Below, one piece after another: positions 25,401-31,707 of a stretch of DNA of 64,000 bases. The stretch is from the NCBI GenBank assembly GCA_031082425.1, contig JAVHLB010000009.1, positions 1 to 64,000 on the forward strand. Reading direction: 5' to 3'. Source of the stretch: Candidatus Edwardsbacteria bacterium (GTDB lineage Bacteria; Edwardsbacteria; AC1; EtOH8). The notes under the pieces were generated by a model that worked only from the letters and a program-made list of their open reading frames with translations, searched no databases and was not told where the DNA came from. Both the position numbers and the translations under genes were made by a program. Within the stretch, counting starts at the first letter, position 1. The number at the start of each line of letters is the position of its first letter.

Positions 25401-25909
25401 CCGGCTCCTCCGGGACCAGGCTGTTAGGGGTCCTGGCCGGGTCGTCCGGGCAGTGGGAAAAGAGAGTATACGATCTGTCCCGGTACCAGCCGGGCGAGGC
25501 CCTGCAATTGAGGTTCATCGCCTATGTGGACAGCGCCGGACCCGGCATCAGGTCGCAGGGATGGTTCATCGATGATGTCCTGGTGGGTCCGGCTCCGGCC
25601 GGGGTGTCGGGAGGACAGCCGGCGCTTCTTTCCGCCGACAGATTGCTGCCGAACCGGCCCAACCCCTTTGCCGGGTCAACCGAGATAACCTTCCAGTTGA
25701 AACAGAGATCACCGGTCGAATTGGCGGTCTACGATGTGCTGGGCCGGAAGGTTAAAATCCTGACCTCGGGCCTGCTCCAGCCGGGAAGTTATAATGCCAT
25801 CTGGGATGGGAAGGATTTTTACGGCAGGAGGCTGTCGGGAGGCATATATTTTGTCCGCCTTTCGGTTTCCGGAAGGTCGCTGGTGCGCCGGATGGTGATG
25901 ATCAAATAA
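22427..25909 (+). CDS. Gingipain-like cysteine peptidase (family C25) with a C-terminal sorting domain; possible PorU-type sortase
   Basis: The 1160 residues begin with a signal peptide (ending near GGGILSQ) and a propeptide-like region (about 25-200). The C25 catalytic domain runs from about 205 (GYDLLIITVAQYDTIFQRLA, then WKNQKGISTKVAVVDTIYP) to about 590. His about 442 in NHNGHSG and Cys about 477 in YSQGCQAAGF are the expected dyad. Beta-rich Ig-like domains follow, then a FlgD-like sorting domain (about 1068-1160: PNRPNPFAGSTEITFQL, YDVLGRKVKIL, GGIYFVRLS). In Porphyromonas, the sortase PorU is a C25 protein of similar length encoded beside porV; a PorV-like gene lies three genes downstream here. 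It could therefore be the PorU equivalent or a secreted gingipain-like protease. Family is firm; role is open. Confidence 0.87.
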   Translation: MKIKLTIISLLSLASMAGGGILSQKISFRDLSPVFQKTGEYQAIKCSGLANYGKPGAPWLPVETVTLLLPPQAVVRSVKINDSYRLLPGRYNIVPAQRYQPISEKALPGFLRDSLIYNSGGYYPAGPVLSRRQGNFGGYNLINLVVCPFSFQPLEGKLRMLQDLEVILEYDIDHSRNSSVTGRASQWVRNNTVNYSSYASDYPTAGIIKSTGYDLLIITVAQYDTIFQRLAQWKNQKGISTKVAVVDTIYPKYPGRDQPEKLRNFVLEQYTNYGISHLLLGGDYGLVPARTAFAMHSGYEEMTGKVGLDSLICDLYYSDLDGSWDLNDNGIFGEPADSVDMYPEISVGRATAGSIEQSRTFVDKVSTYEKNPPGGYLPRASFWASYLDAGTDAALGKDMVERDYVTDRFRPVEKLYQSSGNESPASIIQSVNNGIHLINHNGHSGFKVMQGGNGWLDTTLMDTLNNPGRWGILYSQGCQAAGFDSNCIAEHFVNNPQGGGLAFIGNSRYGWYFPGFPGYSPSDLYDNTFFDQLLIRQAPSLGQALGFSKADLIPLSQADGYFRWVNYNLNLLGDPTLAVWTAAPESLQIICSDSINTGPIELSVSVSRNNQPAGDVVLTLYVDSTYIRSVTDRSGQALLSGFTALPQEAVLSAWTANCIPLQKEVKIVTPGPSLSYAGQRWTEISGNGDGLAGPGESGTLEILIRNNGTLSSGSNARAVLRSTDSNAAVTDSLADISGLLPGDSLWTSGSPKIAIDSTCREGDITRFEIELIDSAGNSWHYQIGQDILAPSLKYLYHITDDSLLGNGNKVIEPGEIFSLAVSLKNAGQAALSQGAFSLSSADPLMDILQPSDSLIWLAPDSASSVEFILKIDSLAPDTNYFPRLLIQGSFAGGYFSDSLVLTVGAAGLDDQTESGGGSWLVADSSYWHISPYRYHSPANSWYFGIEPANLAPYRAVDTLLSRTFLVGESHQLSFWQWYDFIPEWGYGFIELSGSSGTRLLGVLAGSSGQWEKRVYDLSRYQPGEALQLRFIAYVDSAGPGIRSQGWFIDDVLVGPAPAGVSGGQPALLSADRLLPNRPNPFAGSTEITFQLKQRSPVELAVYDVLGRKVKILTSGLLQPGSYNAIWDGKDFYGRRLSGGIYFVRLSVSGRSLVRRMVMIK

Positions 25910-25919
25910 TGATTTTGTA

Positions 25920-25948
25920 TTGACATAAGGCATTTTAGTTAGTATACT
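25920..25948 (+). promoter_or_regulatory. Strong promoter of the fmdB-porV-like operon
   Basis: TTGACA at 25920-25925 and TATACT at 25943-25948 are separated by 17 bases. The start codon of the zinc-ribbon protein is 24 bases further on. Confidence 0.75.
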
Positions 25949-25971
25949 TATGAGATAACATCGGGAGTTTT

Positions 25972-26244
25972 ATGCCTACCTACGAATATGAGTGCAATAT
26001 ATGCCAGCACCGTTTTGAGCAGTTCCAATCCATAAAGGACAAGCCCTTGAAGAAATGTCCCCAATGCGGCGGCAAGGTGGAACGCCTGCTGGGTGCGGGG
26101 GTTGGCCTGTTGTTCAAGGGATCAGGATTTTACATCACTGATAACCGCAGCAGCGAGTACCGGCGGCAGGCCAAATCCGAATCCGGCGGCACCCCGGCAA
26201 AAGCTGAAAACAAAAGCGCCACCAGCGAAGGAGGGAAAAAATGA
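25972..26244 (+). CDS. FmdB family zinc-ribbon protein
   Basis: The N-terminal zinc ribbon is intact: MPTYEYECNICQHRFEQFQS has the first CxxC and KCPQCGGKVERLLG the second (about 9-46). The C-terminal half is low-complexity, S/K/E/A-rich, with no fold. Zinc ribbons of this family are often called regulatory, but the molecular role is unsettled. The 90-residue gene overlaps the next one by ATGA, so the two are translationally coupled. A near-consensus promoter stands in front. Confidence 0.88.
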   Translation: MPTYEYECNICQHRFEQFQSIKDKPLKKCPQCGGKVERLLGAGVGLLFKGSGFYITDNRSSEYRRQAKSESGGTPAKAENKSATSEGGKK

Positions 26245-26687
26245 AAAGGCTCGTTTCCATCGTGATTTTTCTCTGTCTGGCTGCCAGCCTGGTTTCGGCC
26301 CAGTCCTACAGCGGGATCGCCCTCCCGTCATACAGCAGCCTGTTCAACAATAACCTTATTGACATGAGCCGGCTTTCCATGCGGCAGAGTTTCTCAATGA
26401 ATTATCTCAGCACCGGCCGGGGCAGCCTGGTGAGCAATCTCTACCGCAATTCCATGAGCTACCGGCTGACCGACAAGCTGGAACTGAACCTGGATCTGGC
26501 CTATCGTTTCACCCCGAATCAATTCAACAGCCTAACATCTTTGCAGAACAGCAATAATAATCAGGGAATGCTCCTGCCGTCGTTCGGCATGAAATACCAG
26601 CCCAGCAAGAGTTTCCTGATAGAGTTCCAGTATAACCAGGCGGACCCATACTCGTACAATGCCTATCCCTGGAACAGGCGGTTTTAG
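26241..26687 (+). CDS. Secreted or outer-membrane protein, unknown function
   Basis: The 148 residues start with a signal peptide (MKRLVSIVIFLCLAASLVSA, cleavage near Ala20). The mature part alternates short beta-prone segments (RQSFSMNYLSTGRGSLVSN, KLELNLDLAYRFTP, SFLIEFQYNQADP) with Asn/Ser-rich turns, as in small outer-membrane barrels. I do not recognise a family. It is coupled to the fmdB-like gene upstream and followed after 94 bases by the PorV-like gene. Confidence 0.75.
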   Translation: MKRLVSIVIFLCLAASLVSAQSYSGIALPSYSSLFNNNLIDMSRLSMRQSFSMNYLSTGRGSLVSNLYRNSMSYRLTDKLELNLDLAYRFTPNQFNSLTSLQNSNNNQGMLLPSFGMKYQPSKSFLIEFQYNQADPYSYNAYPWNRRF

Positions 26688-26781
26688 CAAACAAGCTTTT
26701 GGGTTATTAGTAAGGAGTATTGTAACGGAAAATTCAAGGTAGGTAATCACCATTTAACCGGAAAGCTTTTACGAGGCTGTC

Positions 26782-27711
26782 ATGATAAGATATCTAGGCC
26801 GTCTGTTTTTAGCCCTGTTTGTTTTTGCCACTGCCGGTAATGTTTTGGCGGAAGTTTATCCCCTGGCCGGGAGCACCGCCATGTCGTTCCTCAAGATCGG
26901 GGCCGGGGCCAGGACCGCCGGAATGGCCGAAGCCGGGATCGCCCTGGTGGATGATGCCACGGCCTGTTACTGGAATCCGGCCCGTCTGGCCCAGCTGCCC
27001 CGGAAGAACTCGTTCCATTTCCAGCATAACGCCTGGATAGCCGAGACCTCGGTGGACGAGATCTATTACGCCACCGGATTCGGGAAACACCGCCTGGGGC
27101 TGGGCGGGCGGCTGTTGTCGGCCGGCGATATCCCCCTCCGGGAGGATATCCCCAGCCTGGATCCCGTGGATTTCTACCAGGCCTATGATTTTTTCGGCAG
27201 CCTGTCGTATGCCTTTGCCCCGTCACCGCTGTTGTCAGCAGGGCTGTCCTACCGGCGGCTGTATGAGAAAATCTACCTGAACTCGGCATACGGGCACAGC
27301 CTTCAGGCCGGGCTTAATTTCAACCTCCTTAAGGGGGCTCTTTCTCTGGCCGGCACGGCCGACAATATCGGGCCCAGGATGCAGATGGCCGGGAACCTCT
27401 TTAAGCAGCCCACCACTTTCAAACTGGGGGCAGCCTATAAACTGCCCTGGATCGTTTATCACGGCAGATTCACTGCGGCGGCCGACCTTGCCAAACCGAT
27501 CGATGGAGGGTGGCAGTCCAGATGGGGCGGAGAGTTTATATGGAGGGACCAACTGGCCCTCCGGATGGGATATAAGACCGGCCGCGATACCGAGACCTAC
27601 AGCCTGGGCATGGGCTGCCGGTGGCGCAGCTACGAATTTGACTATGCCTTTGTTCCCAGCCGTTATGACCTGGGCACCTCCCATCGATTTTCTCTGGGCC
27701 TGGGATTTTGA
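26782..27711 (+). CDS. PorV/PorQ family outer-membrane protein (type IX secretion-associated)
   Basis: PorV is an outer-membrane barrel that shuttles type IX cargo to the attachment complex; PorQ is a paralogue. The 309 residues have a signal peptide (to about 23) and then the family's conserved start MSFLKIGAGARTAGMAEAGI followed by DDATACYWNPA (about 34-67). Repeated amphipathic strands and a C-terminal aromatic residue (HRFSLGLGF) support a barrel. Together with the sorting-domain proteins and the C25 peptidase this points to a working type IX-like system. PorV and PorQ cannot be separated by eye. Confidence 0.82.
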   Translation: MIRYLGRLFLALFVFATAGNVLAEVYPLAGSTAMSFLKIGAGARTAGMAEAGIALVDDATACYWNPARLAQLPRKNSFHFQHNAWIAETSVDEIYYATGFGKHRLGLGGRLLSAGDIPLREDIPSLDPVDFYQAYDFFGSLSYAFAPSPLLSAGLSYRRLYEKIYLNSAYGHSLQAGLNFNLLKGALSLAGTADNIGPRMQMAGNLFKQPTTFKLGAAYKLPWIVYHGRFTAAADLAKPIDGGWQSRWGGEFIWRDQLALRMGYKTGRDTETYSLGMGCRWRSYEFDYAFVPSRYDLGTSHRFSLGLGF

Positions 27712-28067
27712 GACCGAAGATAAAATTATTCCTGCCTGCGGTCCTGGTGCTTTGTGGTTCTGCTGCTGTTCTGAACGGCCAAACAGCGGAAAAGGCCGGG
27801 TTTGCCGACAGCTGGCTGGGGCGGGACAAGCTGTCCCATTTTGCCGTAAGCCTGGCTGCCGTGGGGCTTGCCAATCACTGGCTGGAGGCTGAAAGTGCTG
27901 AGCCCCCAGTTCGGGCCAGAAACACTGCGGTGGCCTTTTCCCTGTCCCTGGGGATGGTCAAGGAATTACATGACGGGGCCCAAAAGGGAGATCGTTTCAG
28001 CTTTAAGGATCTGGCCGCTGATATTCTGGGGGCGGCCGCAGGGACTGTTCTGTTTACAATCAATTGA
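27708..28067 (+). CDS. Small membrane-associated protein, YfiM/DUF2279-like
   Basis: The 119 residues start at TTG 27708, which overlaps the previous stop (TTGA), so translation is probably coupled. A signal or membrane segment covers about residues 5-24. The pattern DKLSHFAVSLAAVGLAN (about 39), then GMVKELHDGAQKGDRFSFKD and LAADILGAAAGTVL, matches the layout of YfiM/DUF2279 proteins (DK..H....KE..D.....FS..D...D..G). Function is unknown. The family call is by pattern only. Confidence 0.65.
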   Translation: MRPKIKLFLPAVLVLCGSAAVLNGQTAEKAGFADSWLGRDKLSHFAVSLAAVGLANHWLEAESAEPPVRARNTAVAFSLSLGMVKELHDGAQKGDRFSFKDLAADILGAAAGTVLFTIN

Positions 28068-28093
28068 TTAATATAAAGCAGCGGGTTTTGACA

Positions 28094-28774
28094 ATGGGTT
28101 TGGAAGGCAATCTACAGGATTTCGATCTATCCGATATTCTGCAACTGATCCAGATGGGCAAAAAGACCGGGGCCCTGGAGGTCGAAGCCGGCAGAGATGC
28201 CGGAAGCATTTTCTTCAATGAGGGCGCCGCGGTCCATGCCATGGCAACCGATATCCGGGGAGACGAGGCGGTCAATCGCATACTGCGCTGGCGGCAGGGC
28301 TCTTTTGCCTTCAAGCCCGATGTGACCACCGACCAGCACAGCATCAAGTCCCCGCTCCAGCATCTGGTGCTGGAGGCTGCCCGCCAGATAGACGAGTGGC
28401 AGGATATTCAGAAGCTGCTTCCCAGCCTGGATCTGGTCCTGGCCATCGAGGAGAACCCGGCGGCCGGGACCGAGGACATCAAGCTGGAGCCGGCCGAATG
28501 GCGGGTGCTGGCGCTGGTGGACGGTTCCCGCAGCATCAACCAAATGATCAAAGAAAGCCACATGGGCGACTTCGAGACCTGCAAGGTCCTTTACGGGCTG
28601 GTTTCCTCCGGCCTGCTTAAGCAGGTGGCCAAACCCAAGCCGGTCGAGCCGCCCCCGCCGCTGAAACCGACCCCGCCGGCGGCTGCCAGACCCCAGCCCA
28701 AACCGGAAGCGCCCAAGCCCCCGGAACCGGAGAAAAAGGGCATGCTGGGGGGCCTTTTCGGCAAAAAAAAATAG
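28094..28774 (+). CDS. DUF4388 domain protein with proline-rich tail
   Basis: From ATG 28094 the 226 residues begin MGLEGNLQDFDLSDILQLIQ, the canonical start of DUF4388, with MGKKTGALEVEAG and GDEAVNRILRWRQGSFAFKP; this places the domain at about 1-120. A winged-helix-like segment follows (LEPAEWRVLALVDGSRSINQ, about 136). Residues 180-226 are a Pro/Lys-rich linker ending GLFGKKK. DUF4388 proteins are usually linked to gliding, type IV pilus or two-component signalling in deltaproteobacteria and relatives. An upstream in-frame start at 28064 lacks support. It ends at a terminator. Confidence 0.85.
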   Translation: MGLEGNLQDFDLSDILQLIQMGKKTGALEVEAGRDAGSIFFNEGAAVHAMATDIRGDEAVNRILRWRQGSFAFKPDVTTDQHSIKSPLQHLVLEAARQIDEWQDIQKLLPSLDLVLAIEENPAAGTEDIKLEPAEWRVLALVDGSRSINQMIKESHMGDFETCKVLYGLVSSGLLKQVAKPKPVEPPPPLKPTPPAAARPQPKPEAPKPPEPEKKGMLGGLFGKKK

Positions 28775-28800
28775 CACCGAAGATAAATTCTTCGGTGTTT
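28775..28800 (+). terminator. Rho-independent terminator after the DUF4388 gene
   Basis: CACCGAAG at 28775-28782 pairs with CTTCGGTG at 28790-28797 around a seven-base loop, with TTTT following. Confidence 0.8.
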
Positions 28801-28824
28801 TGCCGTAATCTTATCAAAGCAAGC

Positions 28825-30852
28825 ATGAAAAAAATAATTATTATAGGCACCGCCCTGATAACGCTGTCAGCCGCCTTTGTTGCTGCTGGGCAAAGCAAAT
28901 TGACACCATCCCTGAAAAAAAAGATTGCCGGGGGGAAGCCATCTGATACCTTGCTGTGCTGGGTGTTCTTCGGGGACAAGGGGCCGGCGAAAAATTTTCC
29001 GGGGCTTAATGAAAACGCCGTTAAACGGCGGGCCAAGATCGGCCGGGAGCTGTCCTACGGCGATCTGCCGGTCAGCCGCGGATGCCTTGAAGCGATCCGG
29101 GGGACCGGGTCGGAGATCCGGGTGATCAGCCCCTGGCTTAACGCGGTCAGCGTAAGGGCCACCGCCCGGCAGGTGGCCCTGATAGGTGGAATTGATAAGG
29201 TCGAGAAGATCGACCAGGTGCTTACCCTGAAAAAACCGTCCGAAAAGCCAGCAGCTCCCGGCCTGCTTCCGAAATCAGCCACGGCGGTCGATTACGGCAG
29301 TTCCCAGGCCCAGATACAGCTCATGAAAGTGGATCAGCTTCATAAGAAGGGATATTCCGGACGGGGGGTGAGATTGACCATCATCGATACCGGATTCGAC
29401 CGCTGGCACGAGTCCCTGCTTCGGGTCAAAGTGGCAGCGGAACGTGATTTCCAAAGGGTTCTGGCCGGAGGCGAACCGGATACCATAACTTCCTTTGAGA
29501 TCGATCAGGATTCGTCCTATAGCCAGACCTGGCATGGCACCGGCATGCTGTCCATCGCCGGCGGATACAAGCCGGGCAGCCTGATCGGCAGCGCTTATAA
29601 TGCCGATTTCATTCTGGCCAAGACCGAAAGGTACTTTGGCGGCGATTTCCGGCAGGAGGAGGATTGGTTCGTGGCGGCGGTCCAGTGGGCGGCCGACAGC
29701 GTGGGCGCCGACATCATCTCCAGTTCGCTGGGCTATAGGCACTGGTCCGACGCCGCCTCATATTCCTATGGCCAGATGGACGGCAAGACCACCCTGAGCG
29801 CCATCATCCTTGACAGTGCGGCCGCCCGCGGGGTTTTAGTGCTCAATTCGCTGGGCAATGTCAACACTTCCCTGACCGGCTTAACCGGCCGCCCCGACAC
29901 CTGCATTGCCACCCCGGCTGATGCTGAGGGAATTTTATCGGTGGGCGGAGTTTGGGCCACCAACATGCAATGGGCCGATCCGGTGGGCTCCAGCGGGGAG
30001 AGGGTGACTGGCGCGGCTGCCGGCCCGGCCTCCGACAGCATAAAGATCCTGCCGACCGGCAGGACCGATTCGGCTTATATCAGGCGCATCAAACCCGAGA
30101 TCGCCTCATCCTGGCAGAATTACTATGCCTACAACGAACCGGATGATGACGGAAATTTCAACCGTTACGCCAGCTCCATCGGCACCTCCGGAGCCACCGT
30201 CCTGACGGCCGGATTGTGCGCCCTGCTGCTGGAGGCCCATCCCTCCTGGGGGCCGCAGGATGTCATCAACGCCTTAAAATACAGCGGCAGCAATAAGAAC
30301 ACCGTGGACGCTTTTTTTGGTGTGCCGGAATCATTGGATATTACGCTGGGAGTTTATCCCAATCACAATCCCGGATTTTCCGGCCTTGCCACCGACCATA
30401 AGTATTACGTCAGCGACGGCGCAACCTATGATCTTTATGATGTCTACCGCCTGGGTTGGGGGGTCCCGGACGGGATCGCGGCCCTGTATCATTCCGCCCC
30501 CGAGATCGTTTACCCGGAAATAGCCTTGCCGGAGAAGGATCAATTGCTTGACCCCTATCCCAACCCGGTCAAAGCCAGCGACGGCGGGGTGTATCTGCCG
30601 TTCTATCTGCTTCAGGACTCCTATGCCGTCACCATCAGGGTTTATACCCTGGACGGAAGGATGGTGCGAAAGTTGGAATTGGGAAGCCTTCTGGGGTCTT
30701 ATCCCATATCGTTCGAACGCGATGACACCCAGAGACCGGCCTTTTGGGACCTGAAGGATGACCGGGGGCAGCCGGTTCCCGGCGGCCTGTACATCGCCCT
30801 GATGACCACCGGCTGGAACCAGTCGTCTAAAAAGATCATGGTTTTAAGGTAG
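28825..30852 (+). CDS. Secreted subtilisin-like serine peptidase (S8) with a sorting-type tail
   Basis: From ATG 28825 (675 residues) there is a signal peptide (MKKIIIIGTALITLSAAFVA), a propeptide region with GDLPVSRGCLEAIRG, and an S8 catalytic domain from about 165. The triad is visible: Asp about 188 in IIDTGFD, His about 237 in WHGTGMLSIAGG, Ser about 455 in GTSGATVLTAG; the oxyanion region is LVLNSLGNVN. The C-terminal about 90 residues (LLDPYPNPVKASDGGVYLPF, YTLDGRMVRKLE, GGLYIALMTTGW, KKIMVLR) resemble the FlgD-like sorting domain. An in-frame extension to 28795 lies in the terminator and is rejected. It likely degrades external or envelope proteins. Confidence 0.92.
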   Translation: MKKIIIIGTALITLSAAFVAAGQSKLTPSLKKKIAGGKPSDTLLCWVFFGDKGPAKNFPGLNENAVKRRAKIGRELSYGDLPVSRGCLEAIRGTGSEIRVISPWLNAVSVRATARQVALIGGIDKVEKIDQVLTLKKPSEKPAAPGLLPKSATAVDYGSSQAQIQLMKVDQLHKKGYSGRGVRLTIIDTGFDRWHESLLRVKVAAERDFQRVLAGGEPDTITSFEIDQDSSYSQTWHGTGMLSIAGGYKPGSLIGSAYNADFILAKTERYFGGDFRQEEDWFVAAVQWAADSVGADIISSSLGYRHWSDAASYSYGQMDGKTTLSAIILDSAAARGVLVLNSLGNVNTSLTGLTGRPDTCIATPADAEGILSVGGVWATNMQWADPVGSSGERVTGAAAGPASDSIKILPTGRTDSAYIRRIKPEIASSWQNYYAYNEPDDDGNFNRYASSIGTSGATVLTAGLCALLLEAHPSWGPQDVINALKYSGSNKNTVDAFFGVPESLDITLGVYPNHNPGFSGLATDHKYYVSDGATYDLYDVYRLGWGVPDGIAALYHSAPEIVYPEIALPEKDQLLDPYPNPVKASDGGVYLPFYLLQDSYAVTIRVYTLDGRMVRKLELGSLLGSYPISFERDDTQRPAFWDLKDDRGQPVPGGLYIALMTTGWNQSSKKIMVLR

Positions 30853-30872
30853 TCTTCCTGGGCATAAAAATC

Positions 30873-30901
30873 TTGACATAACCGCGAAAATAAAATATAA
30901 T
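30873..30901 (+). promoter_or_regulatory. Consensus promoter of tRNA-Asn
   Basis: TTGACA at 30873-30878 and TATAAT at 30896-30901 with a 17-base spacer form a perfect consensus. Transcription would start near 30908, 12 bases before the mature tRNA end. Confidence 0.85.
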
Positions 30902-30919
30902 TGACCCTGTTAAAGATAT

Positions 30920-30994
30920 TCCAGCGTAGCTCAATGGTAGAGCTCCCGGCTGTTAACCGGGTTGTTGTAGGTTCGAGCCCTACCGCTGGAGCCA
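30920..30994 (+). tRNA. tRNA-Asn (GTT anticodon), CCA encoded
   Basis: The acceptor stem TCCAGCG (30920-30926) pairs with CGCTGGA (30984-30990), followed by discriminator G and an encoded CCA (30992-30994). The anticodon stem is CCCGG/CCGGG around loop CTGTTAA with anticodon GTT at 30952-30954. The T arm has GTAGG-TTCGAGC-CCTAC. The D arm contains AGCTCAATGGTAGAGCT. All arms are standard. Confidence 0.96.
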
Positions 30995-31005
30995 GATCGT
31001 ATAAT

Positions 31006-31044
31006 ACACGGAACCGCTATGTTTAGTGGTTCCGTGTTGCTTTT
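31006..31044 (+). terminator. Terminator of tRNA-Asn
   Basis: ACACGGAACC at 31006-31015 pairs with GGTTCCGTGT at 31028-31037, then TGCTTTT. Confidence 0.75.
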
Positions 31045-31046
31045 AT

Positions 31047-31143
31047 AAGTTGCGATGGTGTAATTGATTGAGACTTGCGGTTTGTTAACCATGATCTTCT
31101 TTACGATGGTCCGGATGAATGTCTTATGCTCGGTCCGGGTGGT
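31047..31143 (-). pseudogene. Possible remnant of a serine site-specific recombinase C-terminus
   Basis: Read on the minus strand from a stop codon at 31146-31144, the sequence gives EHKTFIRTIVKKIMVNKPQV then SINYTIAT. This resembles the C-terminal end of large serine recombinases (a helix with FV/IKKI followed by a VxIxY strand). Nothing upstream on that strand continues the gene. It lies directly 3' of tRNA-Asn, a typical integration position, so it may be the scar of a lost element. The match is by memory of the family and short, so the call is tentative. Confidence 0.4.
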
Positions 31144-31146
31144 TTA

Positions 31147-31707
31147 TACGGGAAGGCCGGAGGATAGAAGGACTTGATCGGCAACCAAGGGGAAGTTGTA
31201 TCCCTGTTACCACAGATCCTGCAAAACAAAAAGCCCATAGGCATTATACCTGCGGGCCCTGGTATTTCAATCTGACTCCTCCGGCTGGCGCCGCAAAGCT
31301 TGATTTTACGGGATGAGACAAGGATTGAGATGCGGCGAGTGGCTAAGGTTTCATTATAATTGTCTTCATTACATAAGACTTAGATCCGTTAGGGGATCAG
31401 ATTTTGCTTGATTTTGATTATATTAAACTGTAAAATAAAATAATTCACTTTCACTTGAAAGGCCTATCAGTATTATTTTCAATAGGCACAATTAACGGGG
31501 GTACTTCAAAACAAGGTCCAGGTATGATTAATTGACCGTTACTTTAAAATAACCTTTACCAACCAAATGGAAAGAACAATTGAAGTTGGCCCTGAAAAAT
31601 GTATGCCTATGCCGGCCTGGTCCTGGCCGGGCGGGACAGGCATCACCAGCCCGCCATCGGCATATATTCAAAAGGCAGGCCTGACGCCGGCTCGGCCTGA
31701 AAAAACA
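31147..31707. other. Gene-poor AT-rich stretch between tRNA-Asn and the Omp85-like gene
   Basis: No convincing gene is present. A short frame at 31119-31316 on the + strand has no ribosome-binding site and odd composition. Two hairpins occur: GATCC/GGATC near 31384-31398 and GCCTAT/ATAGGC near 31463-31488. The AT content rises sharply from about 31330. Together with the recombinase-like remnant this looks like a worn integration site. Confidence 0.5.
31408..31436 (+). promoter_or_regulatory. Candidate promoter of the Omp85/AsmA-like pair
   Basis: TTGATT at 31408-31413 and TAAAAT at 31431-31436 are 17 bases apart in an AT-rich region. The leader to the proposed start at 31708 would be long (about 265 bases), so other promoters are possible. 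Confidence 0.3.

Noticed and set aside
31119..31316. A 65-codon open frame after tRNA-Asn
   Set aside because: No ribosome-binding site, unusual composition and no recognisable motif; it crosses the possible recombinase remnant on the other strand.
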